A program made the position numbers and the translations under genes. Positions 28,138 through 38,425 of a DNA stretch of 64,000 nucleotides are shown in pieces. The stretch lies in assembly GCF_030440535.1 (NCBI RefSeq), contig NZ_CP047117.1, positions 806,001-870,000 on the forward strand, written 5' to 3'. The stretch is from Corynebacterium capitovis DSM 44611 (lineage in GTDB: Bacteria > Actinomycetota > Actinomycetes > Mycobacteriales > Mycobacteriaceae). How positions within the stretch are numbered: position 1 is the stretch's first letter; the number at the start of each line of letters is the position of its first letter. The notes under the pieces are model-generated. The model ran no database searches. It was not told where the DNA came from and saw only the letters and a list, made by a program, of their open reading frames with translations.

Positions 28138-28715
28138 GAAGGCGGGTGGCGCTCGCGCGCCTTACCGTCGCGTGTGTTGCGTGCGTCGCGACAGTGGCTG
28201 GGACTGTGGCCGGGACTGTGGCCGGGACAGTAGCCGGGCTCACCCAGATCGGCCACGCCACCGCTTTTCGGGCGCCGCCTAACGGCGACGTGTTAGGCAT
28301 GAGTGAGGGCGAATCGCGTGAGGAGTATGCGCAGCGCGCCGGGCAGTCTCTGAATGACGCCCGTGCGGATGCCTTTGCCCTCGTCACATTTCAGGGTGCC
28401 GTGGCGTTCGGCGAGGCACAGTCGGCGCTGGGCTTCGCCGCCCGTGTCGATGCCGTGATCTTCCCCTCACTGCCACCCCGCGCTGTGCCGGAACCGGTCG
28501 CGGGGGAGACTCGCGCGGACGTTTTTGGCAGGGAAGCTGCACGCGCGCGGCAGGCATTCCCTCAGGCCGCAGTGGCAGACCAGTTGGCTGGGGCCGTGGT
28601 GTTCGGCGCCGGTGATGAGCTGCGCAGGGTGGCCCAGTCCCCCTTCGTCGCGACTGTCGAGGTCCTCCCGCCCGGGGCCGTGTGGGGCGCATTCGGCATC
28701 GCTCCGGTAGCCTGA
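28134..28715 (+). CDS. Small exported protein of unknown function with TVAG repeats
   Basis: 193-aa protein not recognised. N-terminal MRRR, then a hydrophobic stretch (residues ~5-35) that would act as signal peptide or membrane anchor; its core contains four TVAG tetrapeptides (residues 20-35). The remainder is Ala-rich, predicted alpha/beta, without cysteines. The GTG overlaps the pseudouridine synthase stop as GTGA (28134-28137), a typical coupled start, which supports reality of the gene. No known motif seen. Confidence 0.65.
   Translation: MRRRVALARLTVACVACVATVAGTVAGTVAGTVAGLTQIGHATAFRAPPNGDVLGMSEGESREEYAQRAGQSLNDARADAFALVTFQGAVAFGEAQSALGFAARVDAVIFPSLPPRAVPEPVAGETRADVFGREAARARQAFPQAAVADQLAGAVVFGAGDELRRVAQSPFVATVEVLPPGAVWGAFGIAPVA
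28191..28238 (+). repeat. 4 x 12-bp in-frame tandem repeat in a signal-sequence region
   Basis: Four units of about ACT GTG GCC GGG encode (TVAG)4. The two middle units are identical; the outer ones differ by 1-2 bases. The repeat lengthens the hydrophobic segment of the encoded protein in multiples of four residues. Confidence 0.85.
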
Positions 28716-28769
28716 CGCCCGTAAGGTTTTCGCCGAGTTTGGATCGGCGCCCCGCCCCGAGGAGAGAAT

Positions 28770-30179
28770 GTGCTTTTCGCCCCGATTATTGGGACTCGTA
28801 CGCCGAAGCTGAAGCTAGCTGCCGGCGCCATCGCAACTGCGGCCCTGTTACTGTCCGGATGTGGGTTAGGTGGTGGTTCGGATACCGAGGGGATCGGGGC
28901 GGGGGACTACACCATCGCTGCGGTGGACGATGTCACGGACAGCACGGTGGTCAATGGCAAGGTGCAGCCCGTACGGTCAGTGACGATCAGCGCCCCGATC
29001 CAGTCCAAGGTGGAAAACCTCGCCGTCGCGGTGGGGGACCGGGTCGAGGTGGATCAGCTCCTGGCCAAGATGGACACGACGGCCCTCGAACGGGAGCTCG
29101 CCGACCAGGAGAAGCAGCAGGCAGCGGACCAGGCGGAGGCCATGAACACCGTCGGCGCAGCACAAGCCCAACTCGCTGCCTACGACCAGCAAGTCGCCAA
29201 CGGGTCAGACCCGACGATCGCCGCGGCTGAGGCCCAAGTAGCCCAGGCGCAGGCCGCGTACAACGCGGTCTCTACTGGCGCCGCCGTGGCGCCGGGGGCC
29301 GCGTCGGATTCCCATGACGAGACCGAAAGCTACGCCACCCAGGAGGCCGCGTACGCCGCGCTGCAGCAGGCCCAGACTCAGCTCGCGACAGCCCAGTCGC
29401 AGTCGGCGCAGACCGAGAAAGAACTGCGGGACCAAGTCGACACCGCGTGGGCTCAGGCCCAGACGGTATCGACATTGGACTCTACTGGCACCTTGCAGCT
29501 GAAGGTTCAAGAGGCGACGATTTACGCACCGATCGCAGGCGTGGTAACCAGTGTCAACGTTCAACAGGGCGACGTGCCCTCTGGGGCCATCCTGACCATT
29601 GCCGATGATTCGAGGCTAAAAGTCTCGGCGGAAGTGAGGGAATCCGACGTTTCGAAGATCGCGACAGGTAACCGGGTGCGTTTTACCTCGACCGCGACCG
29701 GAAAGCGCGAATACGTGGGACGCCTGGCGCGCATCGCGCCAACGCCTGCGTCGAAGCAGAGCGAACAGCAGGCTTCCGCAGCAACTGGATCCAGCAACGA
29801 CGCCACTTACCCCGTGGAGATCGACGTGGAGGGAGAAAAGGACGGGCTCCTGCTGGGTGGTTCGGTTCGCGCCGAGATCATCACACAGGACGCGCCTGAT
29901 ACCCTCTCCGTTCCGCTTGACGCCGTCGTCGATAGCAAAGTCCTCGTTGTGGCCGTCGACGACGGGAAGAACTCGGGGACCATCGAAGAAAAGTCTGTGG
30001 AAACCGGCGCGTCTAACGACGTAGACGTCGCCGTGACCGGCGGAGACCTTCAGGCCGGTGACATCGTGCTCAACTGGCCCGAAGAGTACCGAGACAAGGT
30101 CGGGCAGACCGTGTCAATCACGGACCCGAATTTCGACTACTCGCGCGTCAACGACGCGCGGGCAAGCGCGACGCGCTAG
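28770..30179 (+). CDS. MacA-like membrane fusion/adaptor lipoprotein
   Basis: HlyD/RND-type adaptor of an ABC export system. Lipobox LSGC (Cys31) after a hydrophobic segment suggests a lipid-anchored extracytoplasmic protein. Barrel-sandwich halves are recognisable (NGKVQPVRSVTISAPI and IYAPIAGVVTSVNVQQGD) around a Gln/Ala-rich alpha-hairpin (~residues 110-245); a beta-barrel (LKVSAEVRESDVSKI) and membrane-proximal domain follow. 469 aa. GTG 28770 follows GAGGAGAGA at 28758-28766; an ATG at 28768 is out of frame. It is followed after 10 nt by an ATPase and then a MacB-type permease. Confidence 0.85.
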   Translation: MLFAPIIGTRTPKLKLAAGAIATAALLLSGCGLGGGSDTEGIGAGDYTIAAVDDVTDSTVVNGKVQPVRSVTISAPIQSKVENLAVAVGDRVEVDQLLAKMDTTALERELADQEKQQAADQAEAMNTVGAAQAQLAAYDQQVANGSDPTIAAAEAQVAQAQAAYNAVSTGAAVAPGAASDSHDETESYATQEAAYAALQQAQTQLATAQSQSAQTEKELRDQVDTAWAQAQTVSTLDSTGTLQLKVQEATIYAPIAGVVTSVNVQQGDVPSGAILTIADDSRLKVSAEVRESDVSKIATGNRVRFTSTATGKREYVGRLARIAPTPASKQSEQQASAATGSSNDATYPVEIDVEGEKDGLLLGGSVRAEIITQDAPDTLSVPLDAVVDSKVLVVAVDDGKNSGTIEEKSVETGASNDVDVAVTGGDLQAGDIVLNWPEEYRDKVGQTVSITDPNFDYSRVNDARASATR

Positions 30180-30189
30180 GGGGCCGGAC

Positions 30190-30945
30190 GTGACTACCCC
30201 TGACACCGCCGTGACGGTGACGGATGAGATGGCGAATACGGGTCTACTGCTCGACATGCGTCGTATCGTCAAGACGTACAACCCGGGTGAACCCGGTGAG
30301 GTGAAGGTCTTGCACGGCATCGATTTCGCGGTTCAGCCAGGCGAGTTCGTTTCGATTGTGGGTCCGTCGGGATGCGGCAAGTCCACGTTAATGAACCTGA
30401 TCGGAATGCTAGACCGGCCCACCGAGGGCGCCTACGCGTTCAATGGCGAGCCTGTTTACGCCAAGGAAGACCGCGAATTGGCGCACTACCGCAGTCAAAA
30501 CATCGGCTTCGTCTTTCAGAATTTCAACCTCATTGGGCGCATCGACGCGTTGCAGAACGTCGCAATGCCGATGATGTATGCGGGCGTCGAGAGGAAAGAG
30601 CGGGAGGAACGAGCGGCCGAGCTGCTCGGACTCATGGGCATGGGCGACCGGCTCCGCCACAAACCGAACGAGCTATCGGGCGGCCAAAAGCAGCGCGTCG
30701 CTATCGCCCGCAGCTTGGCTAACAACCCTGATTTGCTCCTTGCCGACGAGCCCACCGGCGCCCTCGATTCAACCACCGGCCGGATGGTGATGGACCTGTT
30801 CCATGAGCTGAACAGGGATATGGGCAAAGCGATCGTTTTCATCACGCACAACCCCGAGTTAGCCGAGGAGACATCCAGAATCGTGGAGATGAAGGACGGA
30901 CACATCGACCGCGTTCGGCGCCCCGCCGGAGGTGATGCGCGATGA
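30190..30945 (+). CDS. MacB/LolD-type ABC transporter ATP-binding protein
   Basis: ATPase of the MacAB-like system. Walker A GPSGCGKST, signature LSGGQKQRVAIA, Walker B LLADEPTGALD, and the H-loop FITHNPELAE are all intact. 251 aa; the first ~20 residues before the ABC core are Thr/Val-rich and variable. GTG 30190 is 10 nt after the adaptor stop; GTG 30217 or ATG 30229 are shorter alternatives. Its ATGA stop overlap with the permease (30942-30945) supports coupled translation. Confidence 0.9.
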   Translation: MTTPDTAVTVTDEMANTGLLLDMRRIVKTYNPGEPGEVKVLHGIDFAVQPGEFVSIVGPSGCGKSTLMNLIGMLDRPTEGAYAFNGEPVYAKEDRELAHYRSQNIGFVFQNFNLIGRIDALQNVAMPMMYAGVERKEREERAAELLGLMGMGDRLRHKPNELSGGQKQRVAIARSLANNPDLLLADEPTGALDSTTGRMVMDLFHELNRDMGKAIVFITHNPELAEETSRIVEMKDGHIDRVRRPAGGDAR

Positions 30946-32219
30946 ACCTCGCGGAATCCCTGCGCCTTGCTGCTTCCAGCTTCCGCACAAACAAGCTGAG
31001 GTCCTTGCTTACGCTGCTGGGAATCATCATTGGCATCATGGCTGTCATCATCATCATGACGCTGGGTGCCGGGTTGCAAAAGCAGACCGTCGCCAGCCTT
31101 GAGGGCGTGGGTGCCTCCAATCACATCGTCACCATTCACGAGCGAACCGAAGATACGGGGACAAGCGACGACCCCTTCGCTTCCCTAGACCTGGCGCCCC
31201 CGACAGACGAGCGCGATTTGGTCAGCCTGGCTGACCTCGACACACTGCGCAGCCACTTCGGAAGCCGAGTACAGGGCGTCGACGTCGGCGATTCTGCGTC
31301 CATCGAGGCGGAAGCTCTTTACGACGACACCACCGCGAGTACTTCGGTCTATCCCGTCTTGGCTGATTCGCTCGGGATGCGCAACCTCGCAGTCGAGTAC
31401 GGACGCGGGTTGAGGAGCAACGATCTTGACCAGCAGCGTCCCGTTGCCGTCGTCAGTTCAAAGCTTGTCGAAGCGCTTTTCAACTCCGACGCGCAACGCG
31501 CACTGGGGTCGCGCGTAGATCTCACCTCCAACGGGCGGACGGCGGTCTTCACCATCGTGGGTGTGCTCGAGGAGGAGAAGAAATCATCCCTGATGAGCGG
31601 AGTTCGCACATACGCCGACGCGTATATTCCCCTGACCTCTGCGGGCATGCTGGGCAATACGATCGCCGGTGTTAGTTCTTTTAGCGTGCAGACCTCTGCC
31701 GAGGTGGACCATGCGGCGTTCAAGGACGAGCTGCAGGCGTACATCAACCGCTGGTACAGCCACAACGACAAGTTCGAGGCGGAGGTTCTTGACCTTTCGA
31801 AGAGCTTTGAGGAGCTGAATAAGGTCTTTGCGATCGTCTCCTCGGTGCTGTCCGCGATCGGCGGGATTTCCCTCCTGGTGGGCGGCATCGGCGTGATGAA
31901 CATCATGCTCATCACAGTTACCGAGCGCACCCGCGAGATCGGTGTGCGCAAGGCGCTCGGGGCGACGCACAACGACATCCGGACCCAGTTTATTGTCGAG
32001 GCCGTCTTGGTCTGCCTCGTCGGTGGCGTGATCGGCATCATCCTCGGCACCGCCATCGGCATGGCCGCCACGGCATCGTTCGACGCGCTGGCCACGCCGC
32101 CGCTCGGCGCGGTGCTGTTCTCTCTCGCCTTCTCACTGGCGACGGGGGTGTTTTTCGGGGCGTACCCGGCGTCCAAGGCGGCGAAGATGCAGCCGATTGA
32201 CGCCCTTCGGTACGAGTAG
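30942..32219 (+). CDS. MacB-type ABC transporter permease
   Basis: FtsX/MacB-fold permease with one N-terminal transmembrane helix ([18 protein letters not shown]), a large extracytoplasmic domain (~residues 45-275) and three C-terminal helices, beginning at about residue 288 with a hydrophobic stretch rich in Gly, Ile, Val and Leu. The [14 protein letters not shown] motif in the coupling region is characteristic of the family. 425 aa. Such mechanotransmission transporters export peptides, antibiotics or lipoproteins, or act with a sensor; the substrate here is unknown. Confidence 0.9.
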   Translation: MNLAESLRLAASSFRTNKLRSLLTLLGIIIGIMAVIIIMTLGAGLQKQTVASLEGVGASNHIVTIHERTEDTGTSDDPFASLDLAPPTDERDLVSLADLDTLRSHFGSRVQGVDVGDSASIEAEALYDDTTASTSVYPVLADSLGMRNLAVEYGRGLRSNDLDQQRPVAVVSSKLVEALFNSDAQRALGSRVDLTSNGRTAVFTIVGVLEEEKKSSLMSGVRTYADAYIPLTSAGMLGNTIAGVSSFSVQTSAEVDHAAFKDELQAYINRWYSHNDKFEAEVLDLSKSFEELNKVFAIVSSVLSAIGGISLLVGGIGVMNIMLITVTERTREIGVRKALGATHNDIRTQFIVEAVLVCLVGGVIGIILGTAIGMAATASFDALATPPLGAVLFSLAFSLATGVFFGAYPASKAAKMQPIDALRYE

Positions 32220-32241
32220 ACAACCTCGTTGACAGCCCTCC

Positions 32242-32247
32242 TAAGAT
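32242..32247 (+). promoter_or_regulatory. Candidate -10 element for dnaE (leaderless)
   Basis: TAAGAT ends 7 nt before ATG 32255, so transcription would start at that ATG. This favours 32255 over the in-frame ATG at 32246, which would overlap the hexamer. Confidence 0.45.
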
Positions 32248-32254
32248 GACCCAC

Positions 32255-35200
32255 ATGGCCAAAAACTCCTCCTTCGTCCACCTGCACAACCACACAGAGT
32301 TTTCGATGCTGGACGGGATGGCCAAAGTCGACCTGCTGGCTGAAGAGGTGTCGCGGCTTGGAATGCCGGCGGTTGGCATGACCGACCACGGCAACATGTT
32401 CGGTTCCAATGCGTTCTACCGGCGCATGGTGGACGCTGGCATCAAACCGATCATCGGTATCGAGGCATACATGGCGCCGGACTCGCGCTTCAATAAGAAG
32501 CGCGTCCTGTGGGGAACACCGGACCAAAAACCCGACGACGTGTCGGCGTCCGGCGCTTACCTGCACCAGACGATGCTTGCGGAAAACGCCACCGGACTGC
32601 GCAATCTGTTCAAGTTATCCTCCCTGGCCTCCTATGAGGGCCAGCTGGGGAAGTGGCCCCGGATGGACGCAGAGCTCATCGCCGAGCACGCGAACGGCAT
32701 CATCGCTACCACGGGATGTCCCTCTGGGGACGTCCAGACGCGCCTTCGGCTGGGGCAATACGACCAAGCGCTCGAGGCCGCCGCGATGTGGCAGGACATT
32801 TACGGCAAGGATAACTATTTCCTCGAACTGATGGATCACGGCCTCCACATCGAGCGCCGTGTGCGAGATGACCTCCTGCGCATCGGCGAGGCGTTGGACC
32901 TGCCCCCGCTGGTGACCAATGACTGCCACTACGTCTTGGAATCTCAGGCGCCAGCGCACGAGGCGATGCTGTGCGTGCAGACGGGCAAGACCCTGATGGA
33001 CCCAGATCGCTTCAAATTCGACGGCTCCGGTTACTACATCAAACCAGCCGAGCAGATGCGTCAGTCCTGGGATTCCGTCGTCCCAGAAGGGTGCGACAAC
33101 ACGCTGTGGATCGCGGAACGCGTCGGGGACTACGGGGAGCTGTGGGAGGAGCATCCCCACGACCGCATGCCCATCGCCGACGTGCCGGAAGGAGAAACCC
33201 CAACGTCGTGGTTGCGCAAAGAGGTGCACCGCGGCCTTGTGGCGCGCTTTGATGGTGGTGAGGTCCCTGCGAACTACGTGGAGCGCGCGAACTACGAAAT
33301 CGACGTCATCGACATGAAGGGATACCCGTCGTACTTCCTCATCGTCGCCGAGCTGATTAAACACGCCCGCGAGATCGGGATCCGCGTCGGGCCGGGTCGA
33401 GGGTCCGCCGCGGGCTCCCTTGTTGCCTACGCCCTGACCATCACCAATATTGACCCGATGGAGCACGGCCTCCTCTTCGAGAGGTTCCTAAACCCAGAGC
33501 GCCCGTCCGCCCCCGATATCGACATCGACTTCGATGACCGTCGCCGCGGTGAAATGATCACCTACGCTGCGCAGCGCTGGGGTGAAGATAAAATCGCCCA
33601 GGTCATCACGTTTGGCACGGTGAAAACGAAGCAGGCGATCAAGGACTCTGCGAGGGTGAACTTCGGCCAGCCCGGTTTCCAGATGGCGGACCGCATCAAC
33701 GGGGCACTGCCCCCGGCGATTATGGCGAAGGACATCCCGCTGTCAGGGATTACGGACCCCGAGCACGAGCGCTACGCAGAGGCGACGGAGGTTCGCTCCC
33801 TCATCGAGACGGATCCCGACGTGGCCAAGATCTACGAAACCGCCCGTGGGCTGGAGGGCGTCGTCCGTCAAGCCGGCGTGCACGCGTGCGCGGTGATCAT
33901 GGCGTCGGTGCCCCTCATGGAGCACATCCCCATGTGGAAACGCCCCACCGACGGCGCTTTGATCACAGGGTGGGATTACCCCGCGTGCGAGGCCATAGGC
34001 CTGTTGAAAATGGACTTCCTCGGTCTGCGTAACTTAACGGTGCTGGGCGACGCCCTCGAAAACGTGAAGAAGAACCGCGGCGAGACCATCGACCTCGAGG
34101 CACTCGACATCGACAACCAGGCCGTCTACGAACTTCTCTCCCGCGGGGACACACTTGGCGTGTTCCAGCTCGACTCCGGCGGCATGCAGGAGCTCCTGAA
34201 GCGAATGAAGCCGACGGGGTTCAACGACATCGTTGCCTCCCTGGCGCTGTACCGACCGGGTCCGATGGGCGTCGATGCGCACCTGAATTACGCCGACCGC
34301 AAAAACGGTCGCAAGCCCATCACCCCGATCCACCCCGAGTTGGAGGAACCTCTCAGGGACATCCTCGACGAGACCTACGGACTCATCGTCTACCAAGAGC
34401 AAATCATGAGGATTTCGCAGAAGGTGGCCAACTACACCGCCGGCGAAGCAGACGGTTTCCGCAAAGCGATGGGCAAGAAGAAGCCTGAGGTGCTGGCCAA
34501 GGAATATGCGAAGTTCTCCGCCGGTATGGCCGACAACGGGTACTCGCAGGCCGCGGTCGACGCGCTCTGGGGCACGATCGAGCCTTTCGCCTCCTACGCG
34601 TTCAACAAGTCCCACGCGGCGGGTTATGCGCTGGTGTCGTACTGGACGGCGTACATGAAGGCGAACTACGCCGCCGAGTACATGGCGGCCCTCCTGACCT
34701 CGGTGGCAGATAAGAAGGACAAGTCCGCCATCTACCTTGCGGACTGCCGCCACCTGGGTGTCAGCGTGCTGCAGCCGGACATCAACGAGTCGGAGGAGAA
34801 CTTCCTCGCGGTGGGGGAGGACATTCGCTTCGGCCTCGCCGCGGTGCGCAACGTCGGCGTGGAAGTGGTGGAGTCCATTAAGGAGACGCGCCGGAGCAAG
34901 GGAGAGTTCGCCAACTTCACGGACTACCTCAACAAGATTGACCTGATCGCCTGCAACAAGCGCATCACAGAATCGCTGATCAAGGCGGGGGCGTTCGACT
35001 CGCTCGGCCACCCCCGCAAGGGTCTCATGCTCGTTCACGAGGACGCGGTGGACTCCGTCCTGACGACGAAGAAAGCCGCGGACAAGGGTCAATTCGACTT
35101 GTTCGCGGGGTTGGACCCGGAAGCGTCGGAAAGCTCCACTGCTTTCGCGGTCGAGATAATCGACGATGAATGGGAGCGCAAACACCTCCTCGCCCTCGAG

Positions 35201-35815
35201 CGCGAAATGCTCGGGCTGTACGTGTCGGGGCACCCTCTCGACGGCTACGAGGGTGCGATCGAGGCGCAGGTGGATACCCACATCACGGACATCCTCTCCG
35301 GCGACATGCGCAACGGTGCCGAAGTCACCATCGGCGGCATCATTTCAAACGTGGACCGGAGGTATTCCAGGAAGGACGGTTCGCCCTGGGCCATCGTCAC
35401 CATCGAGGATCATCACGGCGCGCAGGTGGACGTTCTTTTGTTCAACAAGGTCTACTCCCTGGTGGCGCCGCAGATCGTGGAGGATAACATCATCCTGGTC
35501 AAAGCGCACGTGTCCATCCGTGACGAACGCTTGAGCTTGTTTGGCGACGATGTCAAGGTGCCCGAGTTGGGCCCCGGAAACGGGGCGGGGTTGCCGTTGC
35601 GGCTGACCTTGCGTACCGAACAATGCACGATCGACAACGTGCGCAAACTGAAAAACGTCCTCGCCGCCAACCCGGGGGCCAGCGATGTCTATCTCAACCT
35701 GGTGCACGGTGACCAGGCGCAATTACTCATTTTGGGTGACCATCTTCGAGTGGAGCGCTCGGCCAGCCTGATGGGTGACCTAAAGGCGAATCTGGGCACG
35801 GGAATCCTTGGGTAG
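32255..35815 (+). CDS. dnaE: DNA polymerase III alpha subunit DnaE
   Basis: Replicative polymerase. N-terminal PHP domain ([21 protein letters not shown]), then the Pol III palm with catalytic aspartates in PDIDIDFDD (Asp421, Asp423), a tandem helix-hairpin-helix region near residue ~860 and a C-terminal OB fold ([13 protein letters not shown]) before the tau-binding tail. 1186 aa, the DnaE1 length. ATG 32255 is preferred on the leaderless -10 evidence. It follows the permease by 35 nt but probably has its own promoter. Confidence 0.97.
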   Translation: MAKNSSFVHLHNHTEFSMLDGMAKVDLLAEEVSRLGMPAVGMTDHGNMFGSNAFYRRMVDAGIKPIIGIEAYMAPDSRFNKKRVLWGTPDQKPDDVSASGAYLHQTMLAENATGLRNLFKLSSLASYEGQLGKWPRMDAELIAEHANGIIATTGCPSGDVQTRLRLGQYDQALEAAAMWQDIYGKDNYFLELMDHGLHIERRVRDDLLRIGEALDLPPLVTNDCHYVLESQAPAHEAMLCVQTGKTLMDPDRFKFDGSGYYIKPAEQMRQSWDSVVPEGCDNTLWIAERVGDYGELWEEHPHDRMPIADVPEGETPTSWLRKEVHRGLVARFDGGEVPANYVERANYEIDVIDMKGYPSYFLIVAELIKHAREIGIRVGPGRGSAAGSLVAYALTITNIDPMEHGLLFERFLNPERPSAPDIDIDFDDRRRGEMITYAAQRWGEDKIAQVITFGTVKTKQAIKDSARVNFGQPGFQMADRINGALPPAIMAKDIPLSGITDPEHERYAEATEVRSLIETDPDVAKIYETARGLEGVVRQAGVHACAVIMASVPLMEHIPMWKRPTDGALITGWDYPACEAIGLLKMDFLGLRNLTVLGDALENVKKNRGETIDLEALDIDNQAVYELLSRGDTLGVFQLDSGGMQELLKRMKPTGFNDIVASLALYRPGPMGVDAHLNYADRKNGRKPITPIHPELEEPLRDILDETYGLIVYQEQIMRISQKVANYTAGEADGFRKAMGKKKPEVLAKEYAKFSAGMADNGYSQAAVDALWGTIEPFASYAFNKSHAAGYALVSYWTAYMKANYAAEYMAALLTSVADKKDKSAIYLADCRHLGVSVLQPDINESEENFLAVGEDIRFGLAAVRNVGVEVVESIKETRRSKGEFANFTDYLNKIDLIACNKRITESLIKAGAFDSLGHPRKGLMLVHEDAVDSVLTTKKAADKGQFDLFAGLDPEASESSTAFAVEIIDDEWERKHLLALEREMLGLYVSGHPLDGYEGAIEAQVDTHITDILSGDMRNGAEVTIGGIISNVDRRYSRKDGSPWAIVTIEDHHGAQVDVLLFNKVYSLVAPQIVEDNIILVKAHVSIRDERLSLFGDDVKVPELGPGNGAGLPLRLTLRTEQCTIDNVRKLKNVLAANPGASDVYLNLVHGDQAQLLILGDHLRVERSASLMGDLKANLGTGILG

Positions 35816-35913
35816 AACCCGTGAATTGAAATCGGGGGTTGTCCTGGTCCTCGGTTAGGCTTTGCGTGGCGACAAAAAAGCCATGAAGAGCGAAAACCGA
35901 GAAAAGGCGGGTC

Positions 35914-37119
35914 ATGAACGCGAGAATTCGCACCACCCACGTCGGCTCCCTGCCGCGCACCCCAGAACTTCTCGACGCCAACGAGCGTCGGGCCAACGGC
36001 ACTATTGCCGACGAGGAGTTTTTCTCGATCCTGGACGCGGCAGTCGACGAGGTCGTCAAGCGCCAGGTCGATCTGGGCATTGACATCGTCAACGAGGGCG
36101 AATACGGGCACATCACCTCGGGCGCCATCGATTACGGAGCGTGGTGGAACTACTCGTTCTCCCGCCTCGGTGGGTTGACGATCACGGATGAGGACCGCTG
36201 GGCAAGCTCGGAGGTCCGCCGTTCGTCCCCGGGCAACATCGTGCTCACCGGTTTCCCCGACCGCCGCGACCGCCAGCTGTTCAAGGATGCCTACGAGGAC
36301 CCGAATTCGGGAATCCTGACGGGCCGCGCGAAAGTCGGCAACCCCAAGTACACGGGCCCGGTTACCTACATCGGCCAGGCCGACGTCGATGCCGACACGA
36401 CCCTGCTTCGGGGGGCCATGGACCGCGCCGGCGCAACCAGCGGCTTCGTCGCCGCACTTTCCCCGGGCTCTGCAGCGCGCTTGACCAACGAGTACTACGG
36501 CTCCGATGAGGAATTGGTCCAAGCGTGCGCGGACGCGCTTGCCCACGAGTACAAGGCCATTACGGACGCGGGATTCACGGTCCAGATCGACGCGCCCGAC
36601 CTCGCTGAATCGTGGGACCAGATTAACCCGGAACCCTCTCTGGAGGACTACCGCTCCTGGCTGCGAATCCGCATCAACGCGATCAACTCCGCCCTCGTCG
36701 GCCTGCCGAAGGAGCAGACCCGCCTGCACATCTGCTGGGGTTCGTGGCACGGCCCCCACGTCACGGACGTGCCTTTCAGCGACATCCTCGAAGAAATCCT
36801 GCGCACCGAGGTCGGCGGTTTCTCCTTCGAAGGCGCCTCGCCGCGTCACGCCCACGAATGGCGAGTGTGGCGCGACCACACGTTGCCCGAAGGTGCGGTG
36901 ATCTACCCGGGGGTCATCTCACACAACACCAACGCCGTGGAGCACCCGCGCCTTGTCGCGGACCGGATCATTCAGTTTGCCGAGGTCGTCGGCCCCGAAA
37001 ACGTCGTTGCCTCCACCGACTGCGGGCTGGGCGGCCGTTTGAACCGCGACATCGCGTGGGCAAAGCTGGGCAGCCTCGTCGAGGGCGCGGAGATCGCCTC
37101 GAAGGAGTTGTTCGGCTAG
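35914..37119 (+). CDS. Orphan MetE C-terminal-domain-like methyltransferase
   Basis: Cobalamin-independent methionine synthase/UROD-fold protein consisting only of the catalytic barrel. TTHVGSLPRT at the N-terminus and RLHICWGS plus STDCGLGG provide the His, Cys and Cys expected as zinc ligands for thiol activation. 401 aa, about half of full MetE, with no N-terminal MetE domain. Candidate activity is methyl or alkyl transfer to a thiol (homocysteine or another), but paralogs also act on other thiols, so methionine synthesis is not proved. Ribosome site AAAAGGCGGG. Flanked by dnaE and ilvA. Confidence 0.82.
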   Translation: MNARIRTTHVGSLPRTPELLDANERRANGTIADEEFFSILDAAVDEVVKRQVDLGIDIVNEGEYGHITSGAIDYGAWWNYSFSRLGGLTITDEDRWASSEVRRSSPGNIVLTGFPDRRDRQLFKDAYEDPNSGILTGRAKVGNPKYTGPVTYIGQADVDADTTLLRGAMDRAGATSGFVAALSPGSAARLTNEYYGSDEELVQACADALAHEYKAITDAGFTVQIDAPDLAESWDQINPEPSLEDYRSWLRIRINAINSALVGLPKEQTRLHICWGSWHGPHVTDVPFSDILEEILRTEVGGFSFEGASPRHAHEWRVWRDHTLPEGAVIYPGVISHNTNAVEHPRLVADRIIQFAEVVGPENVVASTDCGLGGRLNRDIAWAKLGSLVEGAEIASKELFG

Positions 37120-37127
37120 GGGAGGGA

Positions 37128-37133
37128 TAGAAT
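37128..37133 (+). promoter_or_regulatory. Candidate -10 element for ilvA (leaderless)
   Basis: TAGAAT ends 8 nt before the ATG at 37142, with GAGTTG 17 bp upstream as a possible -35. No ribosome site separates the hexamer from the start. Confidence 0.45.
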
Positions 37134-37141
37134 ATTCCCCC

Positions 37142-38425
37142 ATGAGCGCATCCTCAGGTTTCCGGCCTGTCCACGCAGCCGATATCCAGGCGGCACAGGC
37201 CCAGATTTCTTCGGTGATTGCGCCCACCCCGCTGCAGTACTGCCCCCGCTTGTCGCAGCAGCACGGACTCGACGTATACCTTAAGCGGGAAGACCTCCAC
37301 GACGTCCGCTCGTACAAGATCCGAGGGGCGTACTTCGCCATCGCATCGCTTAGCGACGCTGAACGCGCCGCCGGCGTCGTCGCCGCCTCGGCCGGCAACC
37401 ACGCGCAGGGTGTCGCCTACGCCTGTCGCACGATGGGCATCCAGGGCAAGATCTTCGTGCCCAAGCCGACGCCGAAGCAGAAGCGCGATCGCATCCTCGT
37501 TCACGGCGGGGCGAACATCGAACTCGTCGTGACCGGCAACACCTTCGATGAGGCGGCGGAGGCGGCCCGGGCCGATGCCACGGAACGCGGCGCGAGCATC
37601 ATCGAGCCTTTCGATGCGAGGGCGACCGTTACGGGCCAGGGCACCGTGGCCGCCGAGATCCTTACCCAGCTCTCCGGCTTGGGCCGCTCCCTTGATAGCG
37701 TGGTCGTGCCGGTGGGCGGTGGCGGTCTTGCGGCGGGTGTGGCTTCTTACGTGGCGGACATGTCGCCACGGACCTCTCTCGTCGCCGTGGAGCCGGCCGG
37801 AGCCGCCTCGATGGCCGCAGCGATTGAGAACGGTGGTCCCGTGACCCTGCCCCACATCGACCCGTTTGTGGACGGCGCGGCGGTCAAACGCGCGGGCCAG
37901 TTCACCTACGAGATCATCGAGCGTAACCTCGGCCGCATTCACCTTCTGGCCAGTGACGAGGGGGAGGTCTGCACCGAGATGCTGGGCCTGTATCAGAACG
38001 AGGGCATTATCGCCGAGCCGGCTGGAGCCCTGTCCGTGGCCGCGCTGAACAACGTCAATCTGGAGCCGGGCAGCACGGTCGTGTGCATCATCTCGGGGGG
38101 AAACAACGACGTGTTGCGCTACGCGGAGGTGATGGAGCGCTCCCTCGTCCACCGTGGGCTCAAGCACTACTTCCTCGTCAGCTTCCCCCAGGAGCCGGGC
38201 CAGCTGCGCATGTTCCTCACGGACGTGCTGGGGCCCGACGACGACATCGTGCTCTTCGAGTACCTGAAGAAGAACAACCGCGAAACGGGGGTCGCCCTCG
38301 TCGGGCTGGAGCTCTCCCGAGCGCGAGACCTTGATCCGCTGCTCGACCGGATGGAGTCCTCTCCCCTGGAGTGCCGGCGCCTGATGCCGGGCACGGAGGA
38401 GTACTCCTTCATCATCGGCGGCTAA
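37142..38425 (+). CDS. ilvA: Threonine dehydratase (ammonia-lyase) IlvA
   Basis: PLP enzyme converting threonine to 2-oxobutanoate, the first step towards isoleucine. PLP lysine Lys59 in SYKIRGA, glycine loop GGGGLAAG and the serine/threonine binding SAGNHAQG motif are present. A single C-terminal ACT-like regulatory domain (~residues 335-427, HYFLVSFPQEPGQLR) implies allosteric control, as in the short corynebacterial IlvA. 427 aa. The stop abuts the convergent treZ stop with no bases between. Confidence 0.96.
   Translation: MSASSGFRPVHAADIQAAQAQISSVIAPTPLQYCPRLSQQHGLDVYLKREDLHDVRSYKIRGAYFAIASLSDAERAAGVVAASAGNHAQGVAYACRTMGIQGKIFVPKPTPKQKRDRILVHGGANIELVVTGNTFDEAAEAARADATERGASIIEPFDARATVTGQGTVAAEILTQLSGLGRSLDSVVVPVGGGGLAAGVASYVADMSPRTSLVAVEPAGAASMAAAIENGGPVTLPHIDPFVDGAAVKRAGQFTYEIIERNLGRIHLLASDEGEVCTEMLGLYQNEGIIAEPAGALSVAALNNVNLEPGSTVVCIISGGNNDVLRYAEVMERSLVHRGLKHYFLVSFPQEPGQLRMFLTDVLGPDDDIVLFEYLKKNNRETGVALVGLELSRARDLDPLLDRMESSPLECRRLMPGTEEYSFIIGG

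Noticed and set aside
32229-32234. TTGACA before dnaE as a -35 element
   Set aside because: Only 7 bp from the TAAGAT hexamer, so the spacing does not fit a promoter.
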